Positions 1 through 8,667 of a stretch of 64,000 bases of DNA are shown piece after piece. The first letter of the stretch is position 1; every line of letters begins with the position of its first letter. Source of the stretch: Maricaulis sp947259345 (GTDB lineage Bacteria > Pseudomonadota > Alphaproteobacteria > Caulobacterales > Maricaulaceae); assembly GCA_965217205.1 (NCBI GenBank), contig OZ244254.1, forward strand, positions 62,001 to 126,000, in the 5' to 3' direction. A program made the position numbers and the translations under genes. The notes under the pieces were generated by a model. It worked only from the letters and a program-made list of their open reading frames with translations. It ran no database searches and was not told the origin of the DNA.

Positions 1-41
1 GATAGTGCCTGCGCCGTCTTGGCACGCAAGGGTGAGGATAC

Positions 42-365
42 ATGACCCCTGAAGATGCCCGCGCACGGCTCAACGCCCTGCGCCAGGAATTACTCGATCA
101 TTCCGACGCCTCCAGCGAGGACCGCAAGCCGGTCGAGCTCGACCAGCAATCAGTCGGGCGCCTCTCGCGTCAGGATTCCATGCAGGTCCAGGCCATGGCC
201 AAGGCTGCCGATGCGCGCCGTGTCCAGGAGATGCGGCGTATCGAAGCCGCGCTGGCGCGGATCGACGAGGATGAATTTGGCTGGTGTGTGGAATGCGGAG
301 AAGCCATAGAACCGCCGCGTCTGGAGATCGACCCGGCGGCGCCGCGCTGTGCCGCCTGCGCCTGA
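42..365 (+). CDS. DksA/TraR-type C4 zinc-finger protein
   Basis: Small (107 aa) protein of the DksA/TraR family. These proteins insert a coiled coil into the RNA polymerase secondary channel and alter initiation, often with ppGpp. The N-terminal 75 residues are helical and charged. The C-terminus holds a C4 zinc finger, CxxC at residues 82/85 and again at 103/106. It is shorter than canonical DksA (about 140-150 aa) and I do not see the acidic coiled-coil tip clearly, so it is a short paralogue rather than the housekeeping dksA. A purine-rich GTGAGGA precedes the ATG. The gene stands alone, 100 bp before the oxygenase gene. Confidence 0.85.
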   Translation: MTPEDARARLNALRQELLDHSDASSEDRKPVELDQQSVGRLSRQDSMQVQAMAKAADARRVQEMRRIEAALARIDEDEFGWCVECGEAIEPPRLEIDPAAPRCAACA

Positions 366-465
366 CAGGCAGGCGCCGACAACTGCAATCGGGTCGGGAA
401 ATTGCTGATCTATCACTTCTGTCCGGCCCGTCTGTCTGGAAGACTGGCGGTGGAGGGATGAGATC

Positions 466-1206
466 ATGTTCGACCTGACGCCGGCGCGTCGCAAGGATGC
501 CGGCAATCAATTGCACGCCCTGTCGCGCGGCCAGATCAAGGATGCTCTGCTGGCGCCGGCCCATACCCGTCTGCTCAAGGCCGCCGACGCGATCCCGCGC
601 TGGACGTTGGTGACGCGGCTGGGCGGCCGGCATCTTGATCTCGATGCCGGGGCGATGGCGCAAATGTCCAAGGCCCAGCGTGAGGAGTTTGACGTGCGTG
701 TCCGTGCCGGCGCGGCCCAGGGCTTTCAATATCTCTACGAGACCTATCCGCTCTACGACAAATGGCACGGCGGCGTGCTGGCCGACGAGGCGCCGGTATT
801 CGCCGAACTGTTCGGCGTGCTCAACAGCGCCGACTTCCTCGACCCCATGCGTGAAGTGCTCGATGCGCCGGAGATCAGCTTCGCCGATGCCCAGCTGACC
901 CGCTATCGCGCCGGCCATTTCCTGACCACGCATGATGATGGCGTGGCCGGCAAGAATCGTGTCGCGGCCTTTGTCCTGACCCTGAGCGAGGGCTGGCAGA
1001 AAGATTGGGGCGGGGCGTTGGCCTTCCAGGCCATCGATGGCCGGGTGATTGACCGTTTTGTCCCGCGCGGCAATACCCTCTCCCTGTTCAAGGTGCCCCA
1101 GCCGCATGAAGTGACTCCGGTCGCCGCTGATGTCACCGCGCACCGCGTCTCGGTGACCGGTTGGCTGCGTACCGGCAAGGATCCGGGACCGCAGGCGGGG
1201 CGCTAG
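466..1206 (+). CDS. 2OG-Fe(II) oxygenase, prolyl 4-hydroxylase/Tpa1-like
   Basis: A 246-aa protein with the double-stranded beta-helix signature of 2-oxoglutarate and Fe(II) dependent dioxygenases. The HxD iron-binding pair lies at H156/D158, the distal histidine at about H214 (PQPHEV) and the 2OG-binding arginine at about R227. The WGGALAF and NTLSLFKV strands match the prolyl-hydroxylase/OGFOD1/Tpa1 branch, which hydroxylates protein side chains (in eukaryotes a ribosomal protein). No substrate can be named from this context. A GGAGGGATGAG stretch lies upstream of the ATG. The 3' end overlaps by 4 bp the convergent DUF4269 gene. Confidence 0.85.
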   Translation: MFDLTPARRKDAGNQLHALSRGQIKDALLAPAHTRLLKAADAIPRWTLVTRLGGRHLDLDAGAMAQMSKAQREEFDVRVRAGAAQGFQYLYETYPLYDKWHGGVLADEAPVFAELFGVLNSADFLDPMREVLDAPEISFADAQLTRYRAGHFLTTHDDGVAGKNRVAAFVLTLSEGWQKDWGGALAFQAIDGRVIDRFVPRGNTLSLFKVPQPHEVTPVAADVTAHRVSVTGWLRTGKDPGPQAGR

Positions 1207-1748
1207 CGCGTCGCGTAGCCGGCCTGGCGAACAAGGGCTCGCAAGGCTTCATCGCTTGGCGATGCCAGTTTCAGCAATTCCATATAGGGATCACCGCCCA
1301 GTTTCAGGCAGGCCGCGAAGGCGGGTTCGGTCTTGAGGCCGTCGGCCTTGGCCGCCCGGATATCCAGCCGCAGCCGGTCATCGGCGAGCTGGAGCAGGCG
1401 ATGCTCCGCCAGCCAGTGGACATAGCTTTCATGTGTCTCCACGGGTCTCAGGCGTCCGAATACCTCGACCGGGATGCCCTCGATCTCGAATTTTGCGATC
1501 ACCGAGGCTTCTCCGGCATGGACATTGTCCATCACCGCCGCGCCCGGCCACAGCGCCCGCAGAGCGGTCTTGAAAGCGTCCAGCCCGGTGATGGCCGAAC
1601 AGGCCAGATCAATATCCGCGCCCGGCCCGTGAATATTGAGCGGGATGGAGCCGACCCAGCGTGGTGTGAAGGCGGCGAGGCGCCGCATTAGCCCGTGCCG
1701 GGACATGATCTGGCGCACCTGGCTGCAGGAGAATATCTCATCGCTCAT
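1203..1748 (-). CDS. DUF4269 nucleotidyltransferase-like protein
   Basis: A 181-aa protein matching the DUF4269 family. The N-terminal part carries GSIPLNIHGPGADIDLAC, the GS...DxD pattern seen in nucleotidyltransferase-fold proteins, followed by a mixed alpha/beta domain (IPVEVFGRLRPVETHESYVH). No substrate is known for the family. The reading frame is open much further upstream, but the extension covers the oppositely transcribed methyltransferase gene and looks non-coding, so I start at the ATG giving MSDEIFSCSQ. It is convergent with the upstream oxygenase gene and divergent from the methyltransferase gene. Confidence 0.8.
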   Translation of the reverse strand: MSDEIFSCSQVRQIMSRHGLMRRLAAFTPRWVGSIPLNIHGPGADIDLACSAITGLDAFKTALRALWPGAAVMDNVHAGEASVIAKFEIEGIPVEVFGRLRPVETHESYVHWLAEHRLLQLADDRLRLDIRAAKADGLKTEPAFAACLKLGGDPYMELLKLASPSDEALRALVRQAGYATR

Positions 1749-1874
1749 GGCGGCGCTTTCGCCTGTTGAACCCCGTCTGTCAATCCGGCGCGGATAGCGA
1801 GGCATTCTGACGATTGTGTGCATGGACAGGTGAACGCGCGTGGGCCAGCCTGTCCTCCAACCCGGGAGGTCCGT

Positions 1875-2495
1875 TTGGGATTCTACAACGAGCGCATATT
1901 GCCCAATCTCATTGCCTGCGCCTGTGGCAGCAAGCCGGTCGCCAACCATCGCAAGATCATGGTGCCGGAAGCCTCGGGACGGGTGCTGGAAGTGGGCATA
2001 GGGTCGGGGCCCAACCTGCCCTTCTATGACGCGACCCGTGTGTCGCAGATCGTCGGCGTCGAACCCTCCGCCGGCATGCGGCGCAAGGCGCAGCGGGCGA
2101 TTGATCGTCAGTCCATTCCGGTCGAGCTCCTGGACGCGCCGGGCGAAGCCCTGCCGCTGGAGGCCAAGTCCGTCGACACGGTCCTGCTCGCCTTCACCCT
2201 GTGTACCATCCCCGATTACGACCAGGCGCTGGCCGAGATGCGACGTGTGCTCAAGCCCGGTGGCCGACTGGTTTTCATGGAGCATGGCCTGGCCCCTGAC
2301 GCGGGCGTGGTGCGCTGGCAAAAGCGCCTTGAGCCAATCTGGAAGATTACCGGGGGCGGCTGTCATCTGACCCGCCCGATGGACCGCCTGATCGAGGCCG
2401 GCGGTTTCCGGATCGACCGAATGGAAGCGGACTACGAACCGCGGACGCCGAAATTCGCGGGCTATATCTATCGGGGACTGGCGGCGGCGCGTTGA
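1875..2495 (+). CDS. class I SAM-dependent methyltransferase
   Basis: A 206-aa methyltransferase with motif I VLEVGIGSGPNLPFY near residue 40, motif II/III VGVEPSAG and VDTVLLAFTLCTIPD, and the post-motif KPGGRLVFMEHG. This matches the methyltransferase 11 type often labelled phosphatidylethanolamine or UbiE-like, and resembles the METTL7 group. The substrate is unknown. I choose the TTG at 1875 because a GGGAGG site ends 5 nt before it and the protein then begins LGFYNERILPNLIACAC, the usual N-terminus. An ATG at 1818 is in frame but would add 19 unconserved-looking residues. It ends shortly before the DUF6265-like gene. Confidence 0.8.
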   Translation: MGFYNERILPNLIACACGSKPVANHRKIMVPEASGRVLEVGIGSGPNLPFYDATRVSQIVGVEPSAGMRRKAQRAIDRQSIPVELLDAPGEALPLEAKSVDTVLLAFTLCTIPDYDQALAEMRRVLKPGGRLVFMEHGLAPDAGVVRWQKRLEPIWKITGGGCHLTRPMDRLIEAGGFRIDRMEADYEPRTPKFAGYIYRGLAAAR

Positions 2496-2655
2496 AGGGC
2501 GCCTGGTTCTCTCCACCTTTATTCGGCCGTGGAGGCGCGTTCCTGCTCGCTGCGATCAGATTGGCATGCGGCGGAACGATAAACCGCAAGATCGGCAACG
2601 CCATGCCCTTGATAGTCCGCTAGGGTCAGGCCCTGACAGCAAAGAGGCAGCGACG

Positions 2656-3129
2656 ATGACATTTGCAATTCTGGCTTTGGCGTTGATGGTGCAGCCGGCC
2701 GAAGCCGACCCTGACAATGCCGGCATTCTGGAACAGCTGGCCTGGATGGAGGGTTGTTGGCAGGCGGACGGGTTCGCCGGTGAGATGTCGGAGTGCTGGA
2801 TGCGGACGCAGAGCGGTGAGCTGGTGGGGGCCTTCCAGTATTCAGCGCAAGGGGCACTTCAATTCACGGAAATGCTCATGATCGGCACCAATTCCGAGGG
2901 CGAGTTCGGCTACCATGTGAAGCATTTCAATCGCGACTTCTCGGGCTGGGAAACCCAAAACGAACAACTCACTTTCGACTTCCGGCAAATCTCGGAAGCG
3001 CGCATCGAGTTTGGTGGCCTGGTTCTGGAATTCGAGGGGCCGGACGCCTTCACAGCCCGGCTCGACATGCGGCAGCAGGACGGAAGCTTGAGGACCGAGG
3101 TGTTCGAATTCAGCCGGGTCTCCCCCTAG
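2656..3129 (+). CDS. secreted DUF6265-like protein
   Basis: A 157-aa protein with a short Sec signal peptide (MTFAILALALMVQPAEA) and a body typical of DUF6265: LAWMEGCWQ near the mature N-terminus and the SECWMRTQSGELVG strand, ending EVFEFSRV. The family has a beta-barrel, lipocalin-like appearance and no assigned function. It is probably periplasmic. I start at the ATG preceded by AGAGGCAGCG rather than at an upstream in-frame ATG (2566), because only this choice puts the signal peptide at the N-terminus. It is convergent with the SFPD repeat gene. Confidence 0.75.
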   Translation: MTFAILALALMVQPAEADPDNAGILEQLAWMEGCWQADGFAGEMSECWMRTQSGELVGAFQYSAQGALQFTEMLMIGTNSEGEFGYHVKHFNRDFSGWETQNEQLTFDFRQISEARIEFGGLVLEFEGPDAFTARLDMRQQDGSLRTEVFEFSRVSP

Positions 3130-3145
3130 GCGCGCATTCCGCTCC

Positions 3146-3442
3146 TCACGGCAGTCCCGGAAAGCTCGTCACATATTCAATCTTGATGTCGGGGAAGCTG
3201 GTCACGAACTGGATGGTGAAATCCGGGAAGCTGTCGACATATTCCCATTTGCCGCACTCATCCGGGAAGGATGTGACGGTCTTGACCTTGAGATCGGGAA
3301 AGCTGCTGACGACCTGCACCCGGAGGTCCGGAAAACTCTCCACGATCTCGACACGCCCGTGCAGCGGGATGCCGTTGAAGGTGCAGTCTTCGGCAATGGG
3401 GCCGATCAGAGTGGCGGCGGTGAGGGCGAGTATGGCCAGCAT
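3146..3442 (-). CDS. secreted SFPD-repeat protein, function unknown
   Basis: A 98-aa protein. A short hydrophobic signal (MLAILALTAATLIGPIAED) leads into six imperfect units of about 11 residues with core V-x-x-V-x-S-F-P-D: VEIVESFPDLR, VQVVSSFPDLK, VKTVTSFPDECGK, WEYVDSFPDFT, IQFVTSFPDIK and IEYVTSFPGLP. The alternating hydrophobic pattern between conserved SFPD turns suggests stacked beta-strands, a small solenoid or blade. The single insertion (ECGK) carries one of two cysteines, the other being in DCTFNG. I know of similar anonymous repeat proteins but no function. It is convergent with the DUF6265-like gene and lies downstream of the pnt operon. Confidence 0.75.
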   Translation of the reverse strand: MLAILALTAATLIGPIAEDCTFNGIPLHGRVEIVESFPDLRVQVVSSFPDLKVKTVTSFPDECGKWEYVDSFPDFTIQFVTSFPDIKIEYVTSFPGLP

Positions 3443-3487
3443 GCGGTTCAGCCTGCCCTTGCGAAGCTGAACCGCAGCTGAAAGGGC

Positions 3488-4891
3488 CTAGTCCAGCGCC
3501 TTGACGATGCTTTCGGTCATCTTCTTGGCGTCGCCCAGCAGCATCATCGTGTTGTCGCGGAAGAAGAGCGGGTTTTCGACGCCGGCATAGCCGGAGCCCA
3601 GCGAGCGCTTGATGAAGAAGACGGTGCGCGCCTTCCAGACCTGCAGCACCGGCATGCCATAGATCGGCGAGCCGGGATCATCCTCGGCGGCCGGATTGGT
3701 GACGTCATTGGCGCCGATCACGAAGGCCACATCGGCATTGGAGAAATCGGAATTGATATCCTCCAGCTCGAAGACCTCGTCATAGGGGACATTGGCTTCG
3801 GCCAGCAGGACATTCATGTGGCCCGGCATCCGCCCGGCAACCGGGTGGATGGCATAGGCCACGTCGACGCCTTCGGCCTTCAACATGTCGGCCATTTCCT
3901 TGAGCGCATGCTGGGCCTGGGCGACGGCCATGCCATAGCCCGGCACGATGATGACCTTGCCGGCATTCTTCATCACGAAGGCGGCGTCATCGGCCGAGCC
4001 CTGTTTGGCATTGCCCTGCGGTCCGGCAGCCGCAGCGGCGTCACCGCTCTCGCCAAACCCGCCCAGGATGACCGAGATGAAGGAGCGGTTCATGCCCTTG
4101 CACATGATGTAGGACAGGATCGCGCCGGAGGAACCGACTAGCGCGCCGGTGACCAGCAGTGCGGTATTTTCCAGCGTGAATCCGAGCGCCGCGGCAGCCC
4201 AGCCGGAATAGGAGTTCAGCATCGACACCACGACCGGCATGTCGGCGCCGCCGATCGGGATGATCAGGGTCACGCCGAGCACCAGGGCCGCCAAGGTGAT
4301 CAGCCAGAAGGCCGTCTTGGCGTCGCCGCCCGAGGCCATCAGGAAGGCCATCATGATGATGATGAAGCCGCCGATGGCGATGTTCAGCAGGTGACGGGCC
4401 GGCAGCATGATCGGCGCGCCGGACATATTCCCGTTCAGCTTGGCAAAGGCGATAACCGAGCCCGAGAAGGTGATGGCCCCGATCGCCGTGCCCATGGACA
4501 GCTCGAACAGGGAGAGATGTTTGAGATCGCCCATCGCGTCGGCGATGTGGAAGGCACCGGGTGCATAGAGCGCAGCGGCCGCAACCAGCACGGCAGCGAG
4601 GCCGACCAGTGAGTGGAAGGCGGCAACCAGTTGCGGCATGGCGGTCATCGGGACACGCCGGGCGATGATCGCACCGATGCCACCACCAATCATCACGCCG
4701 CCAATGATCAGGGCGATCGAGGCCCCGTCCAGATTGACCGCGAGCAGAGTGGTGACAATGGCGATCGCCATGCCGGCCATGCCGAACAGATTGCCGCGCC
4801 GCGCGGTTTCCGGGTTGGACAGGCCCCGCAGGGCGAAGATGAAGAGAATGCCGGAGCCCAGATAGAGCAGGGCAGCGAGATTGGCTGACAT
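3488..4891 (-). CDS. pntB: NAD(P) transhydrogenase subunit beta
   Basis: A 467-aa membrane subunit of the proton-translocating nicotinamide nucleotide transhydrogenase, which uses the proton motive force to reduce NADP+ with NADH. The N-terminal 260 residues hold about nine hydrophobic segments. The C-terminal domain III binds NADP(H): VIIVPGYGMAVAQAQHAL, HPVAGRMPGHMNVLLAEANVPYD and FVIGANDVTNPAA are hallmarks of this domain. Length is normal. It is the last gene of the operon pntAA-pntAB-pntB, two bases after pntAB, so translation is probably coupled. Confidence 0.97.
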   Translation of the reverse strand: MSANLAALLYLGSGILFIFALRGLSNPETARRGNLFGMAGMAIAIVTTLLAVNLDGASIALIIGGVMIGGGIGAIIARRVPMTAMPQLVAAFHSLVGLAAVLVAAAALYAPGAFHIADAMGDLKHLSLFELSMGTAIGAITFSGSVIAFAKLNGNMSGAPIMLPARHLLNIAIGGFIIIMMAFLMASGGDAKTAFWLITLAALVLGVTLIIPIGGADMPVVVSMLNSYSGWAAAALGFTLENTALLVTGALVGSSGAILSYIMCKGMNRSFISVILGGFGESGDAAAAAGPQGNAKQGSADDAAFVMKNAGKVIIVPGYGMAVAQAQHALKEMADMLKAEGVDVAYAIHPVAGRMPGHMNVLLAEANVPYDEVFELEDINSDFSNADVAFVIGANDVTNPAAEDDPGSPIYGMPVLQVWKARTVFFIKRSLGSGYAGVENPLFFRDNTMMLLGDAKKMTESIVKALD

Positions 4892-4893
4892 GT

Positions 4894-5232
4894 CTAGCGC
4901 TCCTTCTTCTTGTACATGGCGAGCATGCGCCGGGTGACGAGGAAGCCGCCGAATATGTTCACACTGGCAAGGATGATGGCGATGAAGCCGAGCCCGCGCG
5001 AGAAGCCGGCCCCTTCGGTCTGTGCTGCCGTGGCGGCAACTTCACCGGAACCGGTCGCGGTCGCTGTGGCGGCCAGAAGGGCGCCAACGATGATGACCGA
5101 GGAAATGGCATTGGTAACGGCCATCAGCGGCGTGTGCAGGGCCGGGGTCACCGACCAGACGACGTAATAGCCCACGAAGACCGCCAGGACGAAAATCGCC
5201 AGGCGGAAGATGACGGGATCAACGGCTTCCAT
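4894..5232 (-). CDS. pntAB: NAD(P) transhydrogenase subunit alpha, part 2 (membrane part)
   Basis: A 112-aa membrane protein with three to four hydrophobic segments. It corresponds to the C-terminal membrane region of the one-piece E. coli PntA. The motif VWSVTPALHTPLMAVTNAIS is diagnostic for this domain II segment. In many alphaproteobacteria the alpha subunit is split into a soluble NAD-binding protein and this small membrane protein, so the split is normal and not a frameshift. It sits between pntAA and pntB with 2-bp spacers on either side. Confidence 0.95.
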   Translation of the reverse strand: MEAVDPVIFRLAIFVLAVFVGYYVVWSVTPALHTPLMAVTNAISSVIIVGALLAATATATGSGEVAATAAQTEGAGFSRGLGFIAIILASVNIFGGFLVTRRMLAMYKKKER

Positions 5233-5234
5233 GA

Positions 5235-6365
5235 TCAGGACTCCTTTTTCGTCAGGCTCGGATGCACGACGGCACCATCCTTGGTCAGCGCCATGCCCTG
5301 GATGACTTCATCATCCCAATGCGGGGCGAGGCCGCCTTCCTCATTGACGAGGAGCGGCAGGAGATTGGCGAGATTCTTGGCGTAAAGGGCCGAGGCGTCG
5401 GCGGCGAGCCGTCCGGGCAGATTGCCATAGCCGGCGATCTTGACGCCCTTGTGCTCGACGACCTCGTCGACCTTGGTCAGTTCGCAATTACCGCCATTGG
5501 GAGCGGCCAGATCAATGATCACCGAGCCCGGCTTCATGCTCTCGACCATGGCCTTGGTGACCAAGGTCGGGGCCGGGCGGCCCGGGATCAGGGCGGTGGT
5601 GATGACAATGTCCTGCTTGGCGATATGGCTGGCCACCAGCTCGGCCTGTTTGGCTTGGTATTCCTTGGACATTTCCTTGGCATAACCGCCGGCGGTCTCG
5701 GCCTGCTTGAATTCCTCATCCTCGACAGCGACGAATTTTGCGCCCAGGGAGGCGACCTGTTCTTTCACGGCCGGACGGACATCGGTGGCGGTGACGATGG
5801 CACCGAGGCGACGCGCCGTGGCGATGGCCTGCAGGCCGGCCACGCCGACCCCCATCACGAAAGTCTTGGCCGGGGCAACCGTGCCGGCTGCCGTCATCAT
5901 CATCGGGAAGGCGCGGCCATAAAGCTCGGCGCCCTCGATGACCGAGCGATAGCCGGCGAGATTGGCTTGCGAGGACAGGGCGTCCATGGCCTGGGCGCGG
6001 GTGATGCGCGGCACGAATTCCATAGCCAGCGCATTGATGCCGGACTTGGCCAGGCCCTCGGCCATCTTGGTATTGCCGTGCGGGCTGAGATGGGCGACCA
6101 GCAGGACGCCTTTCAGCTTGGCCAGCGTCGCCTCGTCCGGGCTGCGCACTGCGAAGAGCGCGTCAGCGCCCTTGAGTGTTGCAGCTGCGGTGCCGATTTT
6201 CGCACCTGCGTCGGTGAAGGCGTCATCGGTCACGGCGGCGGTCAGGCCCGCGCCCTTCTCGATGGCGACCTCATGACCCGCGGCCACGAATTTCTTGACG
6301 GTTTCAGGAGTGGCTGCCACGCGGGTTTCGCCCGCATGTCGTTCTTTCAGAATGGCAATTCGCAT
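5235..6365 (-). CDS. pntAA: NAD(P) transhydrogenase subunit alpha, part 1 (NAD-binding)
   Basis: A 376-aa soluble domain I of transhydrogenase, related to alanine dehydrogenase. It starts MRIAILKERHAGETRVAATPE, the typical N-terminus. The Rossmann motif GVGVAGLQAIATARRLGA occurs near residue 170, followed by the mobile loop and DLAAPNGGNCELT. It binds NAD(H) and hands hydride to NADP in PntB across the membrane complex. It is the first gene of the three-gene operon. The upstream region faces the oxidase subunit IV-like gene, which is also leftward. Confidence 0.97.
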   Translation of the reverse strand: MRIAILKERHAGETRVAATPETVKKFVAAGHEVAIEKGAGLTAAVTDDAFTDAGAKIGTAAATLKGADALFAVRSPDEATLAKLKGVLLVAHLSPHGNTKMAEGLAKSGINALAMEFVPRITRAQAMDALSSQANLAGYRSVIEGAELYGRAFPMMMTAAGTVAPAKTFVMGVGVAGLQAIATARRLGAIVTATDVRPAVKEQVASLGAKFVAVEDEEFKQAETAGGYAKEMSKEYQAKQAELVASHIAKQDIVITTALIPGRPAPTLVTKAMVESMKPGSVIIDLAAPNGGNCELTKVDEVVEHKGVKIAGYGNLPGRLAADASALYAKNLANLLPLLVNEEGGLAPHWDDEVIQGMALTKDGAVVHPSLTKKES

Positions 6366-6493
6366 TTCGTCCCGCCGCTTTTGGCTTGATGCGGCGAGGA
6401 TGCGCGAATTCTCCCGAGAGGGGAAGGCCCCTCCGGGAAATTTCTAGACCGGAAACCGGGAAAATTGTGCAGTGCGAAGAAGCGGTGAGGAAA

Positions 6494-6799
6494 TCAGCCG
6501 CCGATCACCATACCGAACAATTGAACAATACCGCCGCAGACAAGGCCAAAGAAGAAAAGACCGCCCAGGGTGACATACCACGACGTCTTCATGCCGAGGG
6601 CGAGGCCGAGAACGCCGCCGACAATGGCGGTGCCGATCAGGCCGGCCAGCCAGTCCATGCCAACGGCAAAGACGAGCGTGAGGTAGAGCACGGACACGAT
6701 GGTGAGCAGGCTGCCCCAGATCGTAACCGCGATGAATCCGCCAAAGGTGGCTTTCTGGTCGGCGATGTCCATTTCGCCACGAACATAATCAGACGCCAT
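6494..6799 (-). CDS. aa3-type cytochrome c oxidase subunit IV-like membrane protein
   Basis: A 101-aa membrane protein. The first 45 residues (MASDYVRGEMDIADQKATF, then a single hydrophobic segment) match the small bacterial aa3 oxidase subunit IV family, usually a single-helix protein of 45-70 aa. Here two more hydrophobic segments follow, giving about three helices, so the protein is longer than the classic subunit and may have another membrane role. It lies about 130 bp upstream of pntAA on the same strand and could be co-transcribed with the transhydrogenase genes. Confidence 0.7.
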   Translation of the reverse strand: MASDYVRGEMDIADQKATFGGFIAVTIWGSLLTIVSVLYLTLVFAVGMDWLAGLIGTAIVGGVLGLALGMKTSWYVTLGGLFFFGLVCGGIVQLFGMVIGG

Positions 6800-6973
6800 T
6801 GGTCCTCAACCTCCGTCAAATTCGGTTTCGAGCGGATAGCACGCGTTGCATGCCCCGCCAAGATGGCAGCGCCATTTGCCGCAGGTGACAGCTGTCATGC
6901 GCGAAGGATGACGCCTGTGTCTGCACGGCGGCGCGCAGACCGGTCAGCATGGGGACAGATAAAGGAGTGTCCC

Positions 6974-7546
6974 ATGACTGATCTCAAAGCCATCATCCTC
7001 AATGAACGTCGCCGCTATAGCGCTGAATCCGGGGGCGGGGTGTCGCTGCCGGTGGCCGGTGCCATCTACTGGGCCGGGCTGGCCATTGCCGGCGCCTATA
7101 TGGACGCAACGAACTGGGCCTATGCTGCGGCCGCCTTTTCCGGGGCCATCTTCCCGCTCGGCATCTTGTTGCAGGGTGTTTTCAAATCCCCCTTCATGAA
7201 GGCCAAATCGCCGCTTTCCGGGGTTACGACAGCCGCCATTGTCGCGATTAACCTGCTCTGGCCGATCCACATGATCGTGATCTGGACCGCCCCCCAGGCC
7301 GCCCCGTTGACCCTCGCCATCGGGATGAGCCTGCACTGGCCGATCATCGGTTGGGGCTATGCCTCGAAGGTCTGCATGGCGCATGCGATTGTCCGGGTCG
7401 CGGCGGTGACGGCGATCTTCTTCCTCGCACCGCAATACAGCCTGGTCGGCATCCCGCTCGTGGTCAGCGGCCTTTACCTGCTGGCCGCAGCTGGGCTTTC
7501 ATGGGAATCGAACCGCTATCGCCGCATGATTGCGGCCCCGGCCTGA
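6974..7546 (+). CDS. DUF7010 family membrane protein
   Basis: A 190-aa protein with about six hydrophobic segments covering most of its length after a charged N-terminus (MTDLKAIILNERRRYSAE). It matches the DUF7010 family, which has no known function. The start is set by a strong AAAGGAG six bases before the ATG; the open frame extends further upstream but over non-coding sequence. The GTG of the histidine kinase begins 17 bp after its stop, so it forms one transcription unit with the DesK/DesR-like pair. An input or output role in that membrane-sensing pathway is plausible but unproven. Confidence 0.8.
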   Translation: MTDLKAIILNERRRYSAESGGGVSLPVAGAIYWAGLAIAGAYMDATNWAYAAAAFSGAIFPLGILLQGVFKSPFMKAKSPLSGVTTAAIVAINLLWPIHMIVIWTAPQAAPLTLAIGMSLHWPIIGWGYASKVCMAHAIVRVAAVTAIFFLAPQYSLVGIPLVVSGLYLLAAAGLSWESNRYRRMIAAPA

Positions 7547-7563
7547 GAAAGGCGGACCGACCC

Positions 7564-8667
7564 GTGATCGCCCTGCGCACGCTGATTTCGCCGAACCGGC
7601 CGTGGATACACCTGATTTATCTGGGCATGTTCTTCTTCGGCTGGCTCTATCTGCCGCCGACGCGGCTCGAGGTGATCACGGGGCTGGCCAGCATGGCCGG
7701 CTTCATCGCTCTCTACGTCTTCGCCATGCGACGCATGGACTGGACGCTCTATCCCGCCGCCGCCATCACCACGCTTCTGGGTCTGCTCCTGATCCCGCAT
7801 ACCCTGGGCGGTGGCGTCTACTTTGTCTTCGCCGCGGCCATGTTGGGCCGCCTCGACTGGACGCCACGCCTGTGGACCGCGATGGCGCTGCTCGCTTTGA
7901 CAAGCATCACCGCTGTCTGGATATACGCGCCGACTCCGCTCTTCGCACTGGCCATGGCCGGCCTGGCCGCGATGGCGGCCGGCGGATCGATGATCGCGGC
8001 GCGGCACGAGCGCCAGGCCGATCAGGCCGAGGAGACCCGGTCCCGCGCCGCGCGTGAGGCGGCCGAAGCCGAGCGCCAGCGCATCGCCCGCGATCTGCAT
8101 GATCTGCTCGGCCAGACCCTGTCGACCGTCACCCTGAAGGCCGAGATCGCCGAACGTCTGATGAGCCAGGATGGCGAGCGGGCACGGACGGAGCTTCAGG
8201 CGATCCAGACCATCTCCCGGCAGGCCCTGGCCGATATGCGGGAAGCGGTGATTGGACTGCGCGGGCGGAAGCTGGGCGATGCGATGCGCGAAAGCGTCCA
8301 GCGTCTGGCCGATGCCGGTGTCGCGGCCGAGCTTGAAGGTGAGGAGGATACAGACGACAGGCTGTCCGATTCTGCTTCCACCGCCCTGGCCATGGTTACG
8401 CGGGAAGCCGTCACCAATATCATTCGCCATGCCAATGCGAGCCGCGCGAAACTGGGCTTCTTCCGCCAGGATGATGCAGTCCGGCTGATGATCCGGGATA
8501 ATGGGCGCGGCGGGGCCGATCCGAACGGGGGCGGGCTCAGCGGCCTGCGCGCCCGGCTTGAAGGACTCGGTGGCGCGCTGGAGGTCGGCCCGGTTAATCG
8601 AGACGAGGGAACGCTCCTGACGGCGCGCTTGCCGGATCAGGCTGAGAGCGAGGGACAGTCGCAATGA
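7564..8667 (+). CDS. DesK-type sensor histidine kinase
   Basis: A 367-aa membrane kinase. About five hydrophobic segments fill residues 15-145. A cytoplasmic HisKA_3 dimerisation domain follows, with phospho-acceptor motif ERQRIARDLHDLLGQTLS near residue 180 and a HATPase_c domain (REAVTNIIRHANASRA, DNGRG, GLSGLRARLEGLGG). The architecture equals that of DesK, which senses membrane thickness or fluidity. I start at the GTG at 7564, preceded by AAAGGCGGA; the frame is open further upstream but overlaps DUF7010. Its stop overlaps the response regulator start (ATGA), indicating translational coupling. Confidence 0.88.
   Translation: MIALRTLISPNRPWIHLIYLGMFFFGWLYLPPTRLEVITGLASMAGFIALYVFAMRRMDWTLYPAAAITTLLGLLLIPHTLGGGVYFVFAAAMLGRLDWTPRLWTAMALLALTSITAVWIYAPTPLFALAMAGLAAMAAGGSMIAARHERQADQAEETRSRAAREAAEAERQRIARDLHDLLGQTLSTVTLKAEIAERLMSQDGERARTELQAIQTISRQALADMREAVIGLRGRKLGDAMRESVQRLADAGVAAELEGEEDTDDRLSDSASTALAMVTREAVTNIIRHANASRAKLGFFRQDDAVRLMIRDNGRGGADPNGGGLSGLRARLEGLGGALEVGPVNRDEGTLLTARLPDQAESEGQSQ

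Noticed and set aside
1749..2516. Upstream extension of the DUF4269 frame to a 437-residue protein
   Set aside because: The added part lies on the complementary strand of a good methyltransferase gene and has no family match; the internal ATG gives a full-length DUF4269 protein.
4894..6365. Split pntA considered as a frameshift
   Set aside because: Alphaproteobacteria commonly encode the alpha subunit in two genes; both have proper starts and stops.
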